64,000 nt of DNA from Actinacidiphila oryziradicis (GCF_005047355.1 NZ_SUMC01000033.1:1-64000), one strand, 5' to 3'; shown: positions 16,599 to 25,750, counted from the first letter of the stretch. Numbers and translations: made by a program. Notes: generated by a model not told the origin, from the letters alone.

Positions 16599-18317
16599 TC
16601 AGGAGGGATACGTCCAGAGTTGGTTCGAACCGCCGCCGCAGTCGTAGATGATGACCGGGGTGCCGTCGGCCGTGCCGCCTCCCGCGGCGTCCAGGCAGCG
16701 CCCTGACTGCGGGTTGTGCAGCGTGCCGTCGCCGGGCGCCGTCCACTGCTGGGCGCCGGAGTCGTTGCAGGTCCGCAGCTCCACACGGGTGCTGTTCGCG
16801 GTGGCGCCACCGATGACGTTCAGGCACTTCCCGAGCGACTGGAAGGTGTTCCCGATGTGGCTCCAGAACTGGTTGGACTGACCGTTGCAGGTGTACATGG
16901 TGATGCCGGCGCCGTCGGCGGTGTTGCCGCCGCTGATGTCGACGCACTTCGACCCGATGCCCGTGATCGGCCCGCCGACCGCCGGGGTCAGCCGGATCAG
17001 CCGGGAACCGTGAGCGGGCACGCCGCTCGCGGTCCAGCTGCCGTAGGCGGTGCCCAGCTCCGTACGCGAGGCCAGGTCACGTACGGACTGGGTCCCGCTC
17101 AGCCCCAGCGAGGCCAGGTCGACGGTGATGTTGCTCGCGCTGGAGCCGAGGTTGTAGACGGCGGCCACGGTACTGCCGTCGGGCATCTGCTTCTTCCAGA
17201 CCTGCAGCGTGCCGCCGGTGACCTGGGTCGGTATGCGGCCGGCCTGGTCGACTCCGATGACCTCGGGGTTGCTGAGGATGGAGACGGCCTTGCTGTCGAT
17301 GAAGTAGACATCACCGCCGACGTACAGCGGGGCGGAGGCCATGGACCAGAACGTCATGACGGTCTGCCGCTCGGTGTCGTTCAGCCCGTCCTGGATGCCC
17401 GATCCCGTGTTGTTGTTGACGGGCATGGAGTCCAGGTCGGGCCAGTAGTTGGAGCCGACGGAACCCAGCCAGTTCGGCAGGTCGTTCCACCTGGCGCTGA
17501 CCGAGCTGCTCCAGGACGAGACGGTGTTGCAGTAGCACTCGACGTCGGTGTCGACCCGTACGCCGTTGGCGTAGGGCTTCAACGCGCCGGCTATGGAGAC
17601 CGGGACCGGCCAGGCACTGGCGGTCAGGTACATCTGCCGGCCCGACTGGTCGATGGCCTGCGACCAGGCGGCGATGTCGGCAACGTTGTCCTGGGTGGTG
17701 CCGTCGATCTTGATGAAGTCGATGCCCCAGGAAGCGAACTTGTTCGCGATGGAGTTGATGTAGCTCTGACCGCAGGGCTTGGAGTAGTCGATCTTCCAGT
17801 TGGAGCCCCACCCGTTGGTGGCCGTGAGCGGCTGGACGGCGACGTCCTGGGTGTGGCAACTGGTCCCGGCGATGGGGGCGTTCTTGTCGTACGCCTCCTT
17901 CTCCAGGCCGATGCCCAGGTAGATCCCGGACTTGAGCCCCTTGCCGTGAATGTATGACGCCAGGCTCGCCATGCCGCTCGGGAAGCGCGCCGGGTCCGGG
18001 TCGGGGATGCCGTTGGCATCGGTGTGGAAGTTCCAGCTCAAGGTGGCGTCCCAGCCTGCATCGACGTTGATGTAGCTGTACCCGGCCGACTTGAGGTTGG
18101 TGGCCACCGCGTCCGTTGCGTTCTTGATGTTGTTCTCGTTCAGCCAGGCCGTCCCGTATCCGGATCGGGAGGAGGACTCCACGCTCCAGCTGCTCCAGCC
18201 CATGAAGGGCTTGGCGGTGAAGTCGCTCTTGGCGATGGCGGGTTGGCCGGGCAGGGCGACCAGGGCGATCGCTGCGATCAGCGTCGCGGGCAGAAGCCTG
18301 GCGAGGACGGCTCTCAT
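16599..18317 (-). CDS. Secreted GH27 alpha-galactosidase with ricin-type CBM13
   Basis: A second exported GH27 enzyme. The signal peptide is ARLLPATLIAAIALVALP followed by an AIA-type site. The barrel opens with KPFMGWSSWS, the nucleophile aspartate sits in FIKIDG and the acid/base in RVDTDVECYC. After a beta domain, residues from about 440 form a ricin-type beta-trefoil (CBM13) with repeated QSNQFW, GAQQW and SNQLW motifs, which bind galactose or xylan-like chains. I chose ATG 18317; a GTG two codons upstream, six bases after GGAGG, is equally possible. It converges with the GH36 gene. The different binding module from the other GH27 enzyme suggests another polysaccharide target. Confidence 0.92.
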   Translation of the reverse strand: MRAVLARLLPATLIAAIALVALPGQPAIAKSDFTAKPFMGWSSWSVESSSRSGYGTAWLNENNIKNATDAVATNLKSAGYSYINVDAGWDATLSWNFHTDANGIPDPDPARFPSGMASLASYIHGKGLKSGIYLGIGLEKEAYDKNAPIAGTSCHTQDVAVQPLTATNGWGSNWKIDYSKPCGQSYINSIANKFASWGIDFIKIDGTTQDNVADIAAWSQAIDQSGRQMYLTASAWPVPVSIAGALKPYANGVRVDTDVECYCNTVSSWSSSVSARWNDLPNWLGSVGSNYWPDLDSMPVNNNTGSGIQDGLNDTERQTVMTFWSMASAPLYVGGDVYFIDSKAVSILSNPEVIGVDQAGRIPTQVTGGTLQVWKKQMPDGSTVAAVYNLGSSASNITVDLASLGLSGTQSVRDLASRTELGTAYGSWTASGVPAHGSRLIRLTPAVGGPITGIGSKCVDISGGNTADGAGITMYTCNGQSNQFWSHIGNTFQSLGKCLNVIGGATANSTRVELRTCNDSGAQQWTAPGDGTLHNPQSGRCLDAAGGGTADGTPVIIYDCGGGSNQLWTYPS

Positions 18318-18381
18318 GTGCACAGGGGACCTCCGGGTGGGGGGTGGGCGCGCTGCTCCGCGGCGCCCGCTGCGGTGGGTC

Positions 18382-18640
18382 TCAGGCGGTGGTGGTGACT
18401 CGGGCGGCCCGCGCCTGGGCGAGCACGCGGTGACCGAACGGCGTCGGGTGGACGCCGTCATGGGCGACGGGATCCGTGGAACCCGCCACGCGTGCGGCCT
18501 GGTTCATCAGCCCATCGGCCGGCAGCGCCGCGTCGAACTCCTCGGCCGGGCGCCACGCGCCGAGTTCGTGGCGGACCCGGGCCAGGACATGGCGGTAATC
18601 CTCATACGCCTCCACGGACGTCTCCCACAGCGGTCGGCAG
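18382..18640 (-). pseudogene. SGNH/GDSL hydrolase, C-terminal fragment
   Basis: The frame ends with DGVHPTPFGHRVLAQA, the Asp-His block of SGNH esterases. It is preceded by LWETSVEAYEDYRHVLARVR and a helical region. The nucleophile GDS block and the whole N-terminal part are absent, and the upstream sequence is low-complexity. It lies just upstream of the GH27-CBM13 gene in the same direction, so a third esterase once stood in this carbohydrate locus. Confidence 0.65.
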
Positions 18641-18710
18641 GCAAACACGGGCGGGGGGCTCGGACAGGCGGCGAGACCCCAGGGGTGTGCGTGCGCATCA
18701 CCTTTCATTA

Positions 18711-18751
18711 GTGCCCCAAAGACACCCCCGGCAAGCCGCGAAGGCGGCGCC
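18711..18751 (-). repeat. Dispersed 41-bp repeat, copy A
   Basis: Read on the minus strand, these 41 bases match the plus strand at 58969-59009 with three mismatches. The core is GCGCCGCCTTCGCGGCTTG, followed by a G-rich stretch and GGGGCAC. No gene end explains it. The following 340 bases up to 19100 hold nothing else that I recognise. Confidence 0.7.
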
Positions 18752-19100
18752 CGCGGCAACTTGTCCGGCGGTCACGGCGGCCGTCGACGGCCGCCCTGAC
18801 CGCCGGGCCCGACGGCACCTTCCGGCGCCAGGACGGCGTACCCGGCGAGCGGGACACCGAGAGCACTCACCACTCCCGCCACCGTTCCGACAAGCGGCGC
18901 GAGATCCATAGCCCGTCCCGGGTCGAGCAGCCCTGTATGAAGACCGGAACCCACCAACTGCCGCCAACTGCCAAACCCATCACGGGAATCGTTGGGGCCC
19001 TTCTTTTTTGTTTCGGGTTCCGCCTTCGAGATCGAGCACGCCGCTCATCGGAACCTTGAACAAGCACAAGCCGCAGATCCGTATGTCCCCAAGGAGCCGA

Positions 19101-19220
19101 TCACCGCCCAGGAGCTGCCGACTGTGCCGTATAGACGACCACGCGGAGATCGCTGCGCTGGACGGTGAGAATGTCGCAGTCCCACCGCAGAAGTCCCAGT
19201 TCCGGATGCCGATGCAGTTT
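19101..19220 (-). pseudogene. MmyB-like regulator C-terminal scrap
   Basis: A minus-strand frame ends with HPELGLLRWDCDILTV and LRVVVYTAQ. This resembles the end of the MmyB-type ligand-binding domain of actinobacterial HTH regulators (hPevG.L.l.y..L....d..LvvytA). The HTH and most of the domain are missing, and the scrap overlaps the start of the monooxygenase gene on the other strand. Confidence 0.45.
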
Positions 19221-19484
19221 CAACCCGATTTCGCCCGCGCCGGCCTGGACGCCACCTCGGCAGCGGCCAGGGATACGCGCGCCTTCGCCGGCAGCACCGG
19301 AGTCCGCGTCATCGTCGACGAAAAGGATCCTGCCCACGTGATCGTCGTCGAGCAGTGGGAGACCGAGTCGCACGACGCGGCCTACCAGGCCTGGCGAGCC
19401 GGAGACGGCCTGCCGACCGACATCATCGCGATGCTGGCACGGCCGGCGACGACGACACACTTCACCGTCTCGCTGGACCTTTGA
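19206..19484 (+). CDS. ABM-type (antibiotic biosynthesis monooxygenase) domain protein
   Basis: About 92 residues of a small dimeric ferredoxin-like alpha/beta barrel domain: a first strand at QFQPDF, a helix with FAGSTGVRVIVDE, and the diagnostic VIVVEQWETESHDAAYQAW segment. Proteins of this family act as cofactor-free quinone monooxygenases or as simple stress-related dimers. The specific substrate cannot be predicted. ATG 19206 is the first start giving the domain; the N-terminal strand is slightly short and there is no good ribosome site, so the 5' end may be damaged by the junction with the upstream scrap. Confidence 0.6.
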   Translation: MPMQFQPDFARAGLDATSAAARDTRAFAGSTGVRVIVDEKDPAHVIVVEQWETESHDAAYQAWRAGDGLPTDIIAMLARPATTTHFTVSLDL

Positions 19485-19967
19485 GGACCATGACAATGCA
19501 CCGGACGACCTGCACCGCATCGCCCCGTTGGCCGCACGAGACCTGCCACCGACACCGGACCCTCGGTCTGACACCGCCCCGGGTGCTCACGCTCACACAG
19601 CAGGCACTACGGGCCTGCGCCCGGTACCGGGCACGACCTGGCGACCGGGCGACCTGGCGACCTGGCCAAGAACGTCTACCTCACCGCGCTGACGTCGGGG
19701 TTCGCGTCGGCGCCCCGGGCAGATCGCCGGTTCGGTACTCACCGATCCAGGTGAGAGAACCGGCGACGCCCGGGTGCTTGCCTGGGATACCTACCGCCCG
19801 CAGCCACCACCTGCCTGTTCCGCGACGCGTGCCCGGCGCGCTCGCCGCCGCATATGCGCGGTGGACCACCCTCGCGCCCCGAGGGCAAAGCAGGCGCGGC
19901 TCACTTTGGTCTGCCCGGGTGGCTACGCCGTCCGCCGACGAGTGGCGGCCAGTTGCCCGTTGGGCTG
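19485..19967. other. Spacer without recognisable gene
   Basis: No frame here shows a protein pattern I recognise. The plus-strand frame crossing the region has unusual composition compared with neighbouring genes. It is probably decayed sequence. Confidence 0.5.
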
Positions 19968-20699
19968 TCAGACGGCGGTGCGGCCACCGTCGACGGGAAG
20001 GGTGGCGCCGGTGACGTAGCTGGCGCGGGGGGAGGCGAGGAAGGCAATGGCTTCCGCGATCTCCTCGGGCTTGGCACTGCGGTTGAAAGGTGTGGTGGAT
20101 CCGAGCTGGGTGATGCGCTCCTCGGAGGCGCCGCCGGTGTAGACGGGGCCGGGAGCGACCGCGTTGACCCGGACACCGCTGGGGCTGAACTCCGCGGCCC
20201 AGGAACGAGTGAGGGCGGAGAGGCTGGCCTTGGTGGCTCCGTAGGCCGCACCGCCGGCGAGGCCGATCCGTCCGGCCATGCTGTCGATGTTGATGATGCT
20301 GCCGGACCCCTTGGCGGCCATCCTCGGTGCGAGAGCGGCGACCAGGAGGAAGGGAGCGCGGACGTTGGCGGCGAAGAGGGCGTCAAAGGTCTCGGCCGAA
20401 AGATCGGCGGTGGGGCCGAACCAGGAGAAGCCCGCGTTGTTGACGAGGATGTCGACGTCACCGGCCTGGCCGATGACGTTCTGCACACCGCTGAGGTCGC
20501 TGAGGTCTCCGGCGACGAACCGGGCCTTGCCACCTGCGGCGATGATCTCCTTGACGACGGCCTCGCCGCGGTCTGCGTCGCGGCCGTGGACGAGGACTTC
20601 GGCACCCTGGCGGGCGAGCTGCACGGCGGTGGCGCGGCCGATGCCGGACGTGGCGCCAGTGACGAGCGCGGTGAGGCCGTTGAGATCGTTGGCAGACAT
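19968..20699 (-). CDS. Short-chain dehydrogenase/reductase
   Basis: A classical SDR of 243 residues. The cofactor motif TGATSGIG begins near residue 15, NNAG marks the central strand, the catalytic serine lies in NIDSMAG and the YGATK motif supplies Tyr and Lys. A basic residue after the second strand (HGRDADR) suggests NADP(H). ATG 20699 has AGGAG seven bases upstream and fits the family start. The substrate is unknown. It is a monocistronic gene preceded by two palindromic operator-like sites, which implies tight control by a TetR-type regulator not encoded here. Confidence 0.9.
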   Translation of the reverse strand: MSANDLNGLTALVTGATSGIGRATAVQLARQGAEVLVHGRDADRGEAVVKEIIAAGGKARFVAGDLSDLSGVQNVIGQAGDVDILVNNAGFSWFGPTADLSAETFDALFAANVRAPFLLVAALAPRMAAKGSGSIINIDSMAGRIGLAGGAAYGATKASLSALTRSWAAEFSPSGVRVNAVAPGPVYTGGASEERITQLGSTTPFNRSAKPEEIAEAIAFLASPRASYVTGATLPVDGGRTAV

Positions 20700-20712
20700 T
20701 AGAACTCCTACA

Positions 20713-20734
20713 CTAGACGGACCGGTCTGTTCTA
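20713..20734 (-). promoter_or_regulatory. Palindromic operator-like site 1 before SDR
   Basis: An imperfect palindrome with arms CTAGACGGAC / GTCTGTTCTA lies just upstream of the SDR ribosome site. Its centre is 30 bp, about three helical turns, from that of the second site, and both share the half-site GTCtGTctA. Confidence 0.55.
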
Positions 20735-20743
20735 TGCGGCGAG

Positions 20744-20763
20744 GATAGACAAGTCTGTCTATC
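20744..20763 (-). promoter_or_regulatory. Palindromic operator-like site 2 before SDR
   Basis: GATAGACAAGTCTGTCTATC is a nearly perfect 20-bp inverted repeat of the kind bound by TetR-family dimers. It is placed where a promoter for the SDR gene would lie. The AT-rich arms stand out from the GC-rich background. Confidence 0.6.
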
Positions 20764-21362
20764 GCTGTCAAGCCACGCCGCGAGGCCCCTGCCGGCCCGG
20801 ATTCCGCCGTACGCCGCAGTCGCCGGGCATACGCGGTAGGAGTCGCGGCCGCATCAGGGCCGTGCTGCGCCGTGCGGGCGGGGACGGAGCCGGGGTCGGT
20901 GTCCACGGGATCTCGCACCGTGCGCCCGCGTCACCTCCATTCGACCATGACCAGCGCCGGAGGGGATCATCTGAACCGACCAAAACACCCCACGCGCGCA
21001 CCGCTGTGGGGCCGGCAACCCTCATCTGTTCAGGTGAGCGGCAAAACCGGTGCGGACCCTACGTTCCAGCTGCCGCGGACACCCGGCGCGCAGTAGCCGC
21101 CGAAGTCGTAGAGCGCGGTGGGTCGCCACCGCATTCGGCGACATGACCCCAGCCATGCACCGGCCGAGGCGTAGCGACCGCCCAGCGACGGCGTACACCG
21201 ACCGTACGGCATGCAGCGGTGCCTCTCCGCAGTCGGTCAGGGCGCCGGCCGGCAACAACCGCCGCGGATGCCGCAGCACAAGTAGTTCGATGTCCTTGGC
21301 AGCGAGTCAGCGTGTTATGAAGCCCCGCATGGGTGGCTGCGGCAAGGCAAGACCCGCGCCGC
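20764..21362. other. Spacer without recognisable gene
   Basis: Short open frames exist on both strands, but none has a start with a ribosome site or a recognisable motif. Nothing further can be supported. Confidence 0.5.
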
Positions 21363-21806
21363 TCACCACTGGTAGGGCAGGAACTTTCCGTTCAGGACAA
21401 TCTCCACCCGGTCGCCTTCCGGATCGGGAACGCGTTTGACGTCGAGACGGAAGTTGATGGCGCTCATGATCCCGTCGCCGAACTCCTCGTGGATGAGTTC
21501 CTTGATGGTCGGTCCGTACACCTGCAACACCTCGTACAGGCGGTAGACGGTGGGATCCACGGGGACCGCGGCGCCCAGCGCTCCGCGGGTGGGCTGCAAC
21601 TGGAGTGCCTTGACGACGTCCTGGCCAAGTTCCAAGGCGGACGCGGCGGCTTCGGCCTCGGCGGCGCTCATCGGGTGCTGCCCCAGGACGGCGGCCGTCG
21701 TCCAGACGACCGGACGGCCAACCGCCTCGGCCAGCTGAGCCCAGGTCACTCCGCGCTCGACGCGAGCGCCGCAGACCGCGTCGGCTGCTTCCTGCTTGGT
21801 CATCAT
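21363..21806 (-). CDS. cynS: Cyanate hydratase (cyanase)
   Basis: Converts cyanate and bicarbonate to ammonia and CO2. The 147-residue protein has an N-terminal helical domain (TWAQLAEAVGRPVVWTTAA) and the C-terminal catalytic domain. The active-site residues Arg and Glu are in YRLYE (R89, E92) and Ser in DGIMSAINF (S115). It starts with ATG ATG at 21806/21803, preceded by GGGAG. The same frame is open far upstream through the molybdoenzyme remnant at 22020-22672, so a read-through fusion is formally possible. No carbonic anhydrase or cyanate transporter gene is adjacent. Confidence 0.93.
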   Translation of the reverse strand: MMTKQEAADAVCGARVERGVTWAQLAEAVGRPVVWTTAAVLGQHPMSAAEAEAAASALELGQDVVKALQLQPTRGALGAAVPVDPTVYRLYEVLQVYGPTIKELIHEEFGDGIMSAINFRLDVKRVPDPEGDRVEIVLNGKFLPYQW

Positions 21807-22019
21807 CGTGATACTCCCGGTATGTCTTCGATGGTCTTCCGCACCGGTTACAAGCCTCGGGGGCGAGGGGACCGCCAGCGCCGGCACGGCGAACGGGGCC
21901 AGGATAGGTGACCAAGGTGCCGGCAGCCGGGCCGCCGGACCGGCCATGCTCTTCAAGCTGATGGAATCCGCCCCGGCCCGCTGGCTGGCGGTCAACGCAC
22001 CCCACCGCATCGCGCTGGT

Positions 22020-22672
22020 GCGGGCCGGGTCGGCCTTGGCAGGGTCGGCTTCGGGAGGCAGGACCTTGTAGACGGTTTGGAAGTAGTTGTCGGACGGTTC
22101 GACCTGGGCGGTGACGCGCTGGATCCATTTGACGCTGCGGGCGCCGATCCAGCCCGGGACGACCACGCGCAGTGGGGCGCCGTGCGCGACGGGCAGAGCC
22201 TGACCATTCATCGCCCAGGCCAAGAGCACCTCGCCGGAGGTGGCCTTCGCCGCCGAGATGGAGGCGCCGAAGGCCTGTGGCGGGTCGGCCTCCTGTGACA
22301 CATCGGTGCCGGTGAAGGCGATGTGGGCCGCTTCCGCTTGCAGTCCGGCCTCGGCCAGCACATCTGCCAGGCCCACCCCGCTCCAGGATGCCGTGTAGGT
22401 GGCTCCGGGGCCCCAGGGCTCCTGGCCCGGTATGTCGCGGAACTCCAGGAGATCGGCGCGGCGGTTGCCCGCGCACTGCAGTGTCGCCACCACCTCCCGC
22501 TCAGGGAAGCGGCGCTCCAGTTCGCCCATCGACAACTGCAGCGCGCGATCGACCAGCCCGTCCACTCGCAGCCGCCAGCTCGCCGCGTCCATGCGGGGAA
22601 TCGGCCCGTGATTCCGCCCGTAGAAGGTGTCCAGGGGGGTGACCTGACCTACGAGCGCGCCAGGAGGTGGTT
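22020..22672 (-). pseudogene. Sulfite-oxidase-family molybdoenzyme, truncated at both ends
   Basis: A sulfite oxidase-type Mo-cofactor domain is clear from DTFYGRNHGPIP through WRLRVDGLVD, VATLQCAGNRR (with the cysteine that ligates molybdenum) and GWIGARSVKWI to NYFQTVYKVLPPEA. There is no start codon with a ribosome site before the first block; the first ATG (22592) would lose the RNHGP motif. The C-terminal dimerisation domain normally following YKVLPPE is replaced by about 70 residues of unrelated sequence. That sequence continues in frame into cynS without a stop codon. I treat it as a deletion relic. Confidence 0.75.
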
Positions 22673-22797
22673 CCTTGAAGCCCGCTCCTCGGCACGGCGC
22701 CCGATGCGGCCGGTGCGGTGCGTGGTGCCGGCGGTGCGGGGGCGTGGGCCGGTGCGAGAGGCCACCCGCGGAACGATCACCACTCGGATGATGAGTA

Positions 22798-23538
22798 CTA
22801 GGCCTGGACGGCCGCGCCCCCGAATTCGCTCAGCGCGCCCTCGACGATCGCCTCCAGCCGTGCATGGTGCGCGCCGCGCCAGTACAAGCGCTCGCACGCC
22901 GTGCACTGCGCGAAGTCGTCGTACGAACGCCGGGTGCCGTGCTCCAGCCTCTCCCGGACGGCCTCTTTGTCGGCGTCCCGGAGCTGCCCGTTGCAGGCCG
23001 TGCACCGTGTCCAGGGCGCGAGCTTCGGTGCGAAGCGGCCCAGCACATCCCGCAGCTGCTCATCCGGCCGGTCGCTGTAGATGTACGCCCCCGCCCAGAT
23101 CTCCCGTCGTCGCAGCAGACCCCTGTCCCGGGAGAGCATTACCCGCCGCTGGGCCGCCGAGCGCGCGGCCAGCGCGGGGTCGCCGATGTCGTCGCTCTCG
23201 TACGCGGCGTCGATCCCCAGCAGCCGCAGCCGCCGGGCGAGCGTTCCCAGATGCACATCGAGCAGGAACCGCAGGGGCGCGCCCGGCACCGGTTGCGGCC
23301 GCGTGACCGCGCACACCTCGATGACCTCGCCGAGGCGCGGCACATGATTCGCTTGGGTCTCCCGGCCGTCGACGAGCAGCCGGCCGACCTCGGTGAGCGG
23401 GACTCCGAGGGACTCCACGACATGCCCGAGGGAGGACGCCCCGTCGGTGGATACCGACGTGCGCCCACGGCGTCGTTCAGGCGCCGCGAAAAGCTTCAGC
23501 TCGGCGTCAAAGCTGATGTGGATCTCCGGTCCGTTCAC
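22798..23538 (-). CDS. Mut7-C domain protein with N-terminal ubiquitin-like domain
   Basis: Residues 1-85 form the Mut7-C ubiquitin-like domain (VPLTEVGRLLVDGRE, a MoaD/ThiS-like fold). Residues ~88-235 are the Mut7-C PIN-type RNase domain: FLLDVHLGTLARRLRLLGID, then MLSRDRGLL with acidic residues. A zinc ribbon follows (CTACNG near 180 and CTACERLYW near 215). The eukaryotic Mut-7 C-terminus shares this domain; the bacterial role is unknown, probably RNA cleavage. The GTG start at 23538 has only a weak ribosome site. It is followed downstream by the sulfite oxidase relic. Confidence 0.85.
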   Translation of the reverse strand: MNGPEIHISFDAELKLFAAPERRRGRTSVSTDGASSLGHVVESLGVPLTEVGRLLVDGRETQANHVPRLGEVIEVCAVTRPQPVPGAPLRFLLDVHLGTLARRLRLLGIDAAYESDDIGDPALAARSAAQRRVMLSRDRGLLRRREIWAGAYIYSDRPDEQLRDVLGRFAPKLAPWTRCTACNGQLRDADKEAVRERLEHGTRRSYDDFAQCTACERLYWRGAHHARLEAIVEGALSEFGGAAVQA

Positions 23539-23610
23539 ACCGCCAGCATGCCATCGCAGCGCCCGGGCCAGCGAGGGCTTTCCCGCCCTGGTGCGGAGTC
23601 GGAGCGCCGG

Positions 23611-24111
23611 TCAGGCCGGGTGGCCGGACGGCTGGCTCGCGGCGCGCTCGCGGGAGGCTTCGATCTCGGCGTACGCGTCGTCCCGACCCTCCCAGTGGGA
23701 GCCCTCGACGGACTTGCCGGGCTCCAGATCCTTGTAGACCTGGAAGAAGTGGGTGATCTCCATCCGGTCGAACTTGGGGAAGTCGCCGATGTCCTGCGTG
23801 TCGTCGTACCGGGGATCACGGGCGGGGACGCAAAGGATCTTGTCGTCCGGCCCGTTCTCGTCGCTCATCACGAACATGCCGATGGCCCGGCAAAGGATGG
23901 TGCAGCCGGGAAAGGTCGGTTCGCCGACGATGACGAGCGCGTCGAGCGGCTCGGCGTCGAGACCCAGCGTGCCGTCGATATAGCCGTAGTCGGCCGGATA
24001 CTTGGTCGAGGTGAACAGCATCCGGTCCAGCCGGATCCGCCCCACCTCATGGTCCATCTCGTACTTGTTGCGGGACCCCTGCGGGATCTCCACGATCACG
24101 TCGAATTCCAC
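23611..24111 (-). CDS. ppa: Inorganic pyrophosphatase
   Basis: A family I soluble pyrophosphatase, 166 residues, which hydrolyses pyrophosphate to drive biosynthesis. Conserved features are EIPQGSRNKYEMDHE, YPADYGYIDGTLG, the metal-binding cluster D..PLDALVI, DDKILCVPARDP and HFFQVYKDLEPGK. GTG 24111 with GAGGAGG five bases upstream gives the standard VEFDVIVEIP start; the longer frame is not needed. It is monocistronic. Streptomyces usually has one essential ppa in a conserved place, and the divergence of this copy, together with its accessory neighbourhood, raises the possibility of a second copy. I cannot tell from one window. Confidence 0.93.
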   Translation of the reverse strand: MEFDVIVEIPQGSRNKYEMDHEVGRIRLDRMLFTSTKYPADYGYIDGTLGLDAEPLDALVIVGEPTFPGCTILCRAIGMFVMSDENGPDDKILCVPARDPRYDDTQDIGDFPKFDRMEITHFFQVYKDLEPGKSVEGSHWEGRDDAYAEIEASRERAASQPSGHPA

Positions 24112-24397
24112 TACGGCCTCCTCGCCGGTTGCCGGCGCGCGACTGCCGGCCGGGCATCCGTTCGCTGTCCCCCTTGTCACCGGGATGCTCGGCACACACT
24201 TCCAGTGTCCCGCGCCGGGCCCCGATCAGCGCCGTCGCCGGAGCACCGGGGAAATCGGTACTGCTCGCCGCCTCCCCACTCCTCGACGGGTTGGAAGGCT
24301 CCTGCGGCACGTACGCGCGAAGCCGCTACTGACCATGGGGGGCACGCCGTAGCGGTAAATCAGGCCTACTTCCCTGCGCCCGGTCTTCCTCATGGCG

Positions 24398-25345
24398 TCA
24401 GCCCATGACGAGGACCAGCTTGCCGGTCGTGCGGTGTGAGTCGCCGAGCTCGTGGGCCTTGGCGGCCTCGCCGAGGGTGAAGGTGTCGGCGATCTCGGCG
24501 CGCAGTTTGCCGGCGCGGGCCAGGTCCGCGATGGCCTTCATGCCGCCGTGATCGTGCTCGACGAGCATGCGCTCCACGCGTACGCCGCGCCTCCCCGCCG
24601 CCTCGGTGAGGTCGGGCTGGCCGAGGGACAGGACGGATACCACCGTGCCGCCCCTGCGCAGGACGCGCAGGGATCGGCTGCAGTTGTCGCCGCCGAGCGT
24701 GTCAAGGACAACATCGATGTCGCCCACGGCTTCGACGAAGTCAGTGGTGCGGTAGTCGATGACCTCGTCCGTGCCCAGCGCCCGCAGGAAGTCGTGCTTC
24801 TGGGCGCTCGCAGTGCCGACGACGTACGCGCCCCGGGCCTTGGCTATCTGCACCGCAAGGTGACCGACTCCGCCGGCGGCAGCGTGGATGAGGACCCGCT
24901 GGCCGGGACGGATGTCGACGGTGTCGATCAGCGCCTGCCAGGCAGTCAGGGCAGCCAACGGCAGAGCTGCGGCCTGTATGTGGTCCAGCAAAGGAGGTTT
25001 GAGAGCGAAGGCGCGGGTCGGCCCGGTGACGTACTCGGCGTGGGAGCCGACACCGTAGGGGTAGGGCAGCATCCCGAAGACCTCATCGCCGGGCCGGTAG
25101 AGAGTGACGCCCCGCCCGACCGCTTCGACGACACCGGAGACGTCCCAGCCGAGGGTGTGCGGTGCCTCGCCGAGAAGCCGCAGGGCCCGGTGCTTCCAGT
25201 CCGCCGGATTGAGGCCTGCCGCGTGAACCCTCACGAGGATTTCGCTGAATCCCGGTTCCGGACGGTCGACATCGACCACCTTCAGCACCTCGGGCCCCCC
25301 GAGGACGTCCTGGCCAACCGCACGCATCGTCAAAGGAGTTGTCAT
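24398..25345 (-). CDS. NADP-dependent zinc-free alcohol dehydrogenase/quinone oxidoreductase
   Basis: A medium-chain dehydrogenase/reductase of 315 residues. The N-terminal GroES-like domain contains LNPADWKHR and LGWDVSGVVEAVG and lacks zinc-binding cysteines. The Rossmann motif HAAAGGVGHLAVQIAKARGA binds NADPH. This places it among quinone or enone reductases, which reduce reactive carbonyls. The substrate is not predictable. It stands alone with spacers of about 290 and 400 bases on its sides. Confidence 0.88.
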   Translation of the reverse strand: MTTPLTMRAVGQDVLGGPEVLKVVDVDRPEPGFSEILVRVHAAGLNPADWKHRALRLLGEAPHTLGWDVSGVVEAVGRGVTLYRPGDEVFGMLPYPYGVGSHAEYVTGPTRAFALKPPLLDHIQAAALPLAALTAWQALIDTVDIRPGQRVLIHAAAGGVGHLAVQIAKARGAYVVGTASAQKHDFLRALGTDEVIDYRTTDFVEAVGDIDVVLDTLGGDNCSRSLRVLRRGGTVVSVLSLGQPDLTEAAGRRGVRVERMLVEHDHGGMKAIADLARAGKLRAEIADTFTLGEAAKAHELGDSHRTTGKLVLVMG

Positions 25346-25750
25346 GACCCCAAGACTGCCCTCTCACTGCCGCCTGGGAATATCGCGGGAGCCATTGCGC
25401 GAAAGATGCACGCCAACCACCACCCGCGCTCTAGAGTTTGCCTGCGGGTGACTCGTAAAGGCATCGTTGCACGTCAGGGCGGGTATCGATACTCGTTGAT
25501 GACGCCGCCGAGGACGCGGATGCGCGACCCGGAGCACGCCGCTCGGCCTGGTGAGCAAGGAGAAACCCCAGCTCAACAGGCCTTTGCTTGTGCGAGGCGA
25601 GATCGCTCAGCCGATCCGGTGTTCCTCGCCCACTGCGAGACACCGGCGGCCCGTCCCGGCGCAGGCGCGGCGCAAGCGACTCCATATCAGTTTCGGTGCC
25701 GCAGAGAGTCGGCTGTTCCCGGCACAGGTTCATCGGCCATACTGCCCGCC
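25346..25750. other. Spacer without recognisable gene
   Basis: The intergenic stretch is less GC-rich than its surroundings. It shows no frame with a recognisable product and no clear hairpin. Confidence 0.5.
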
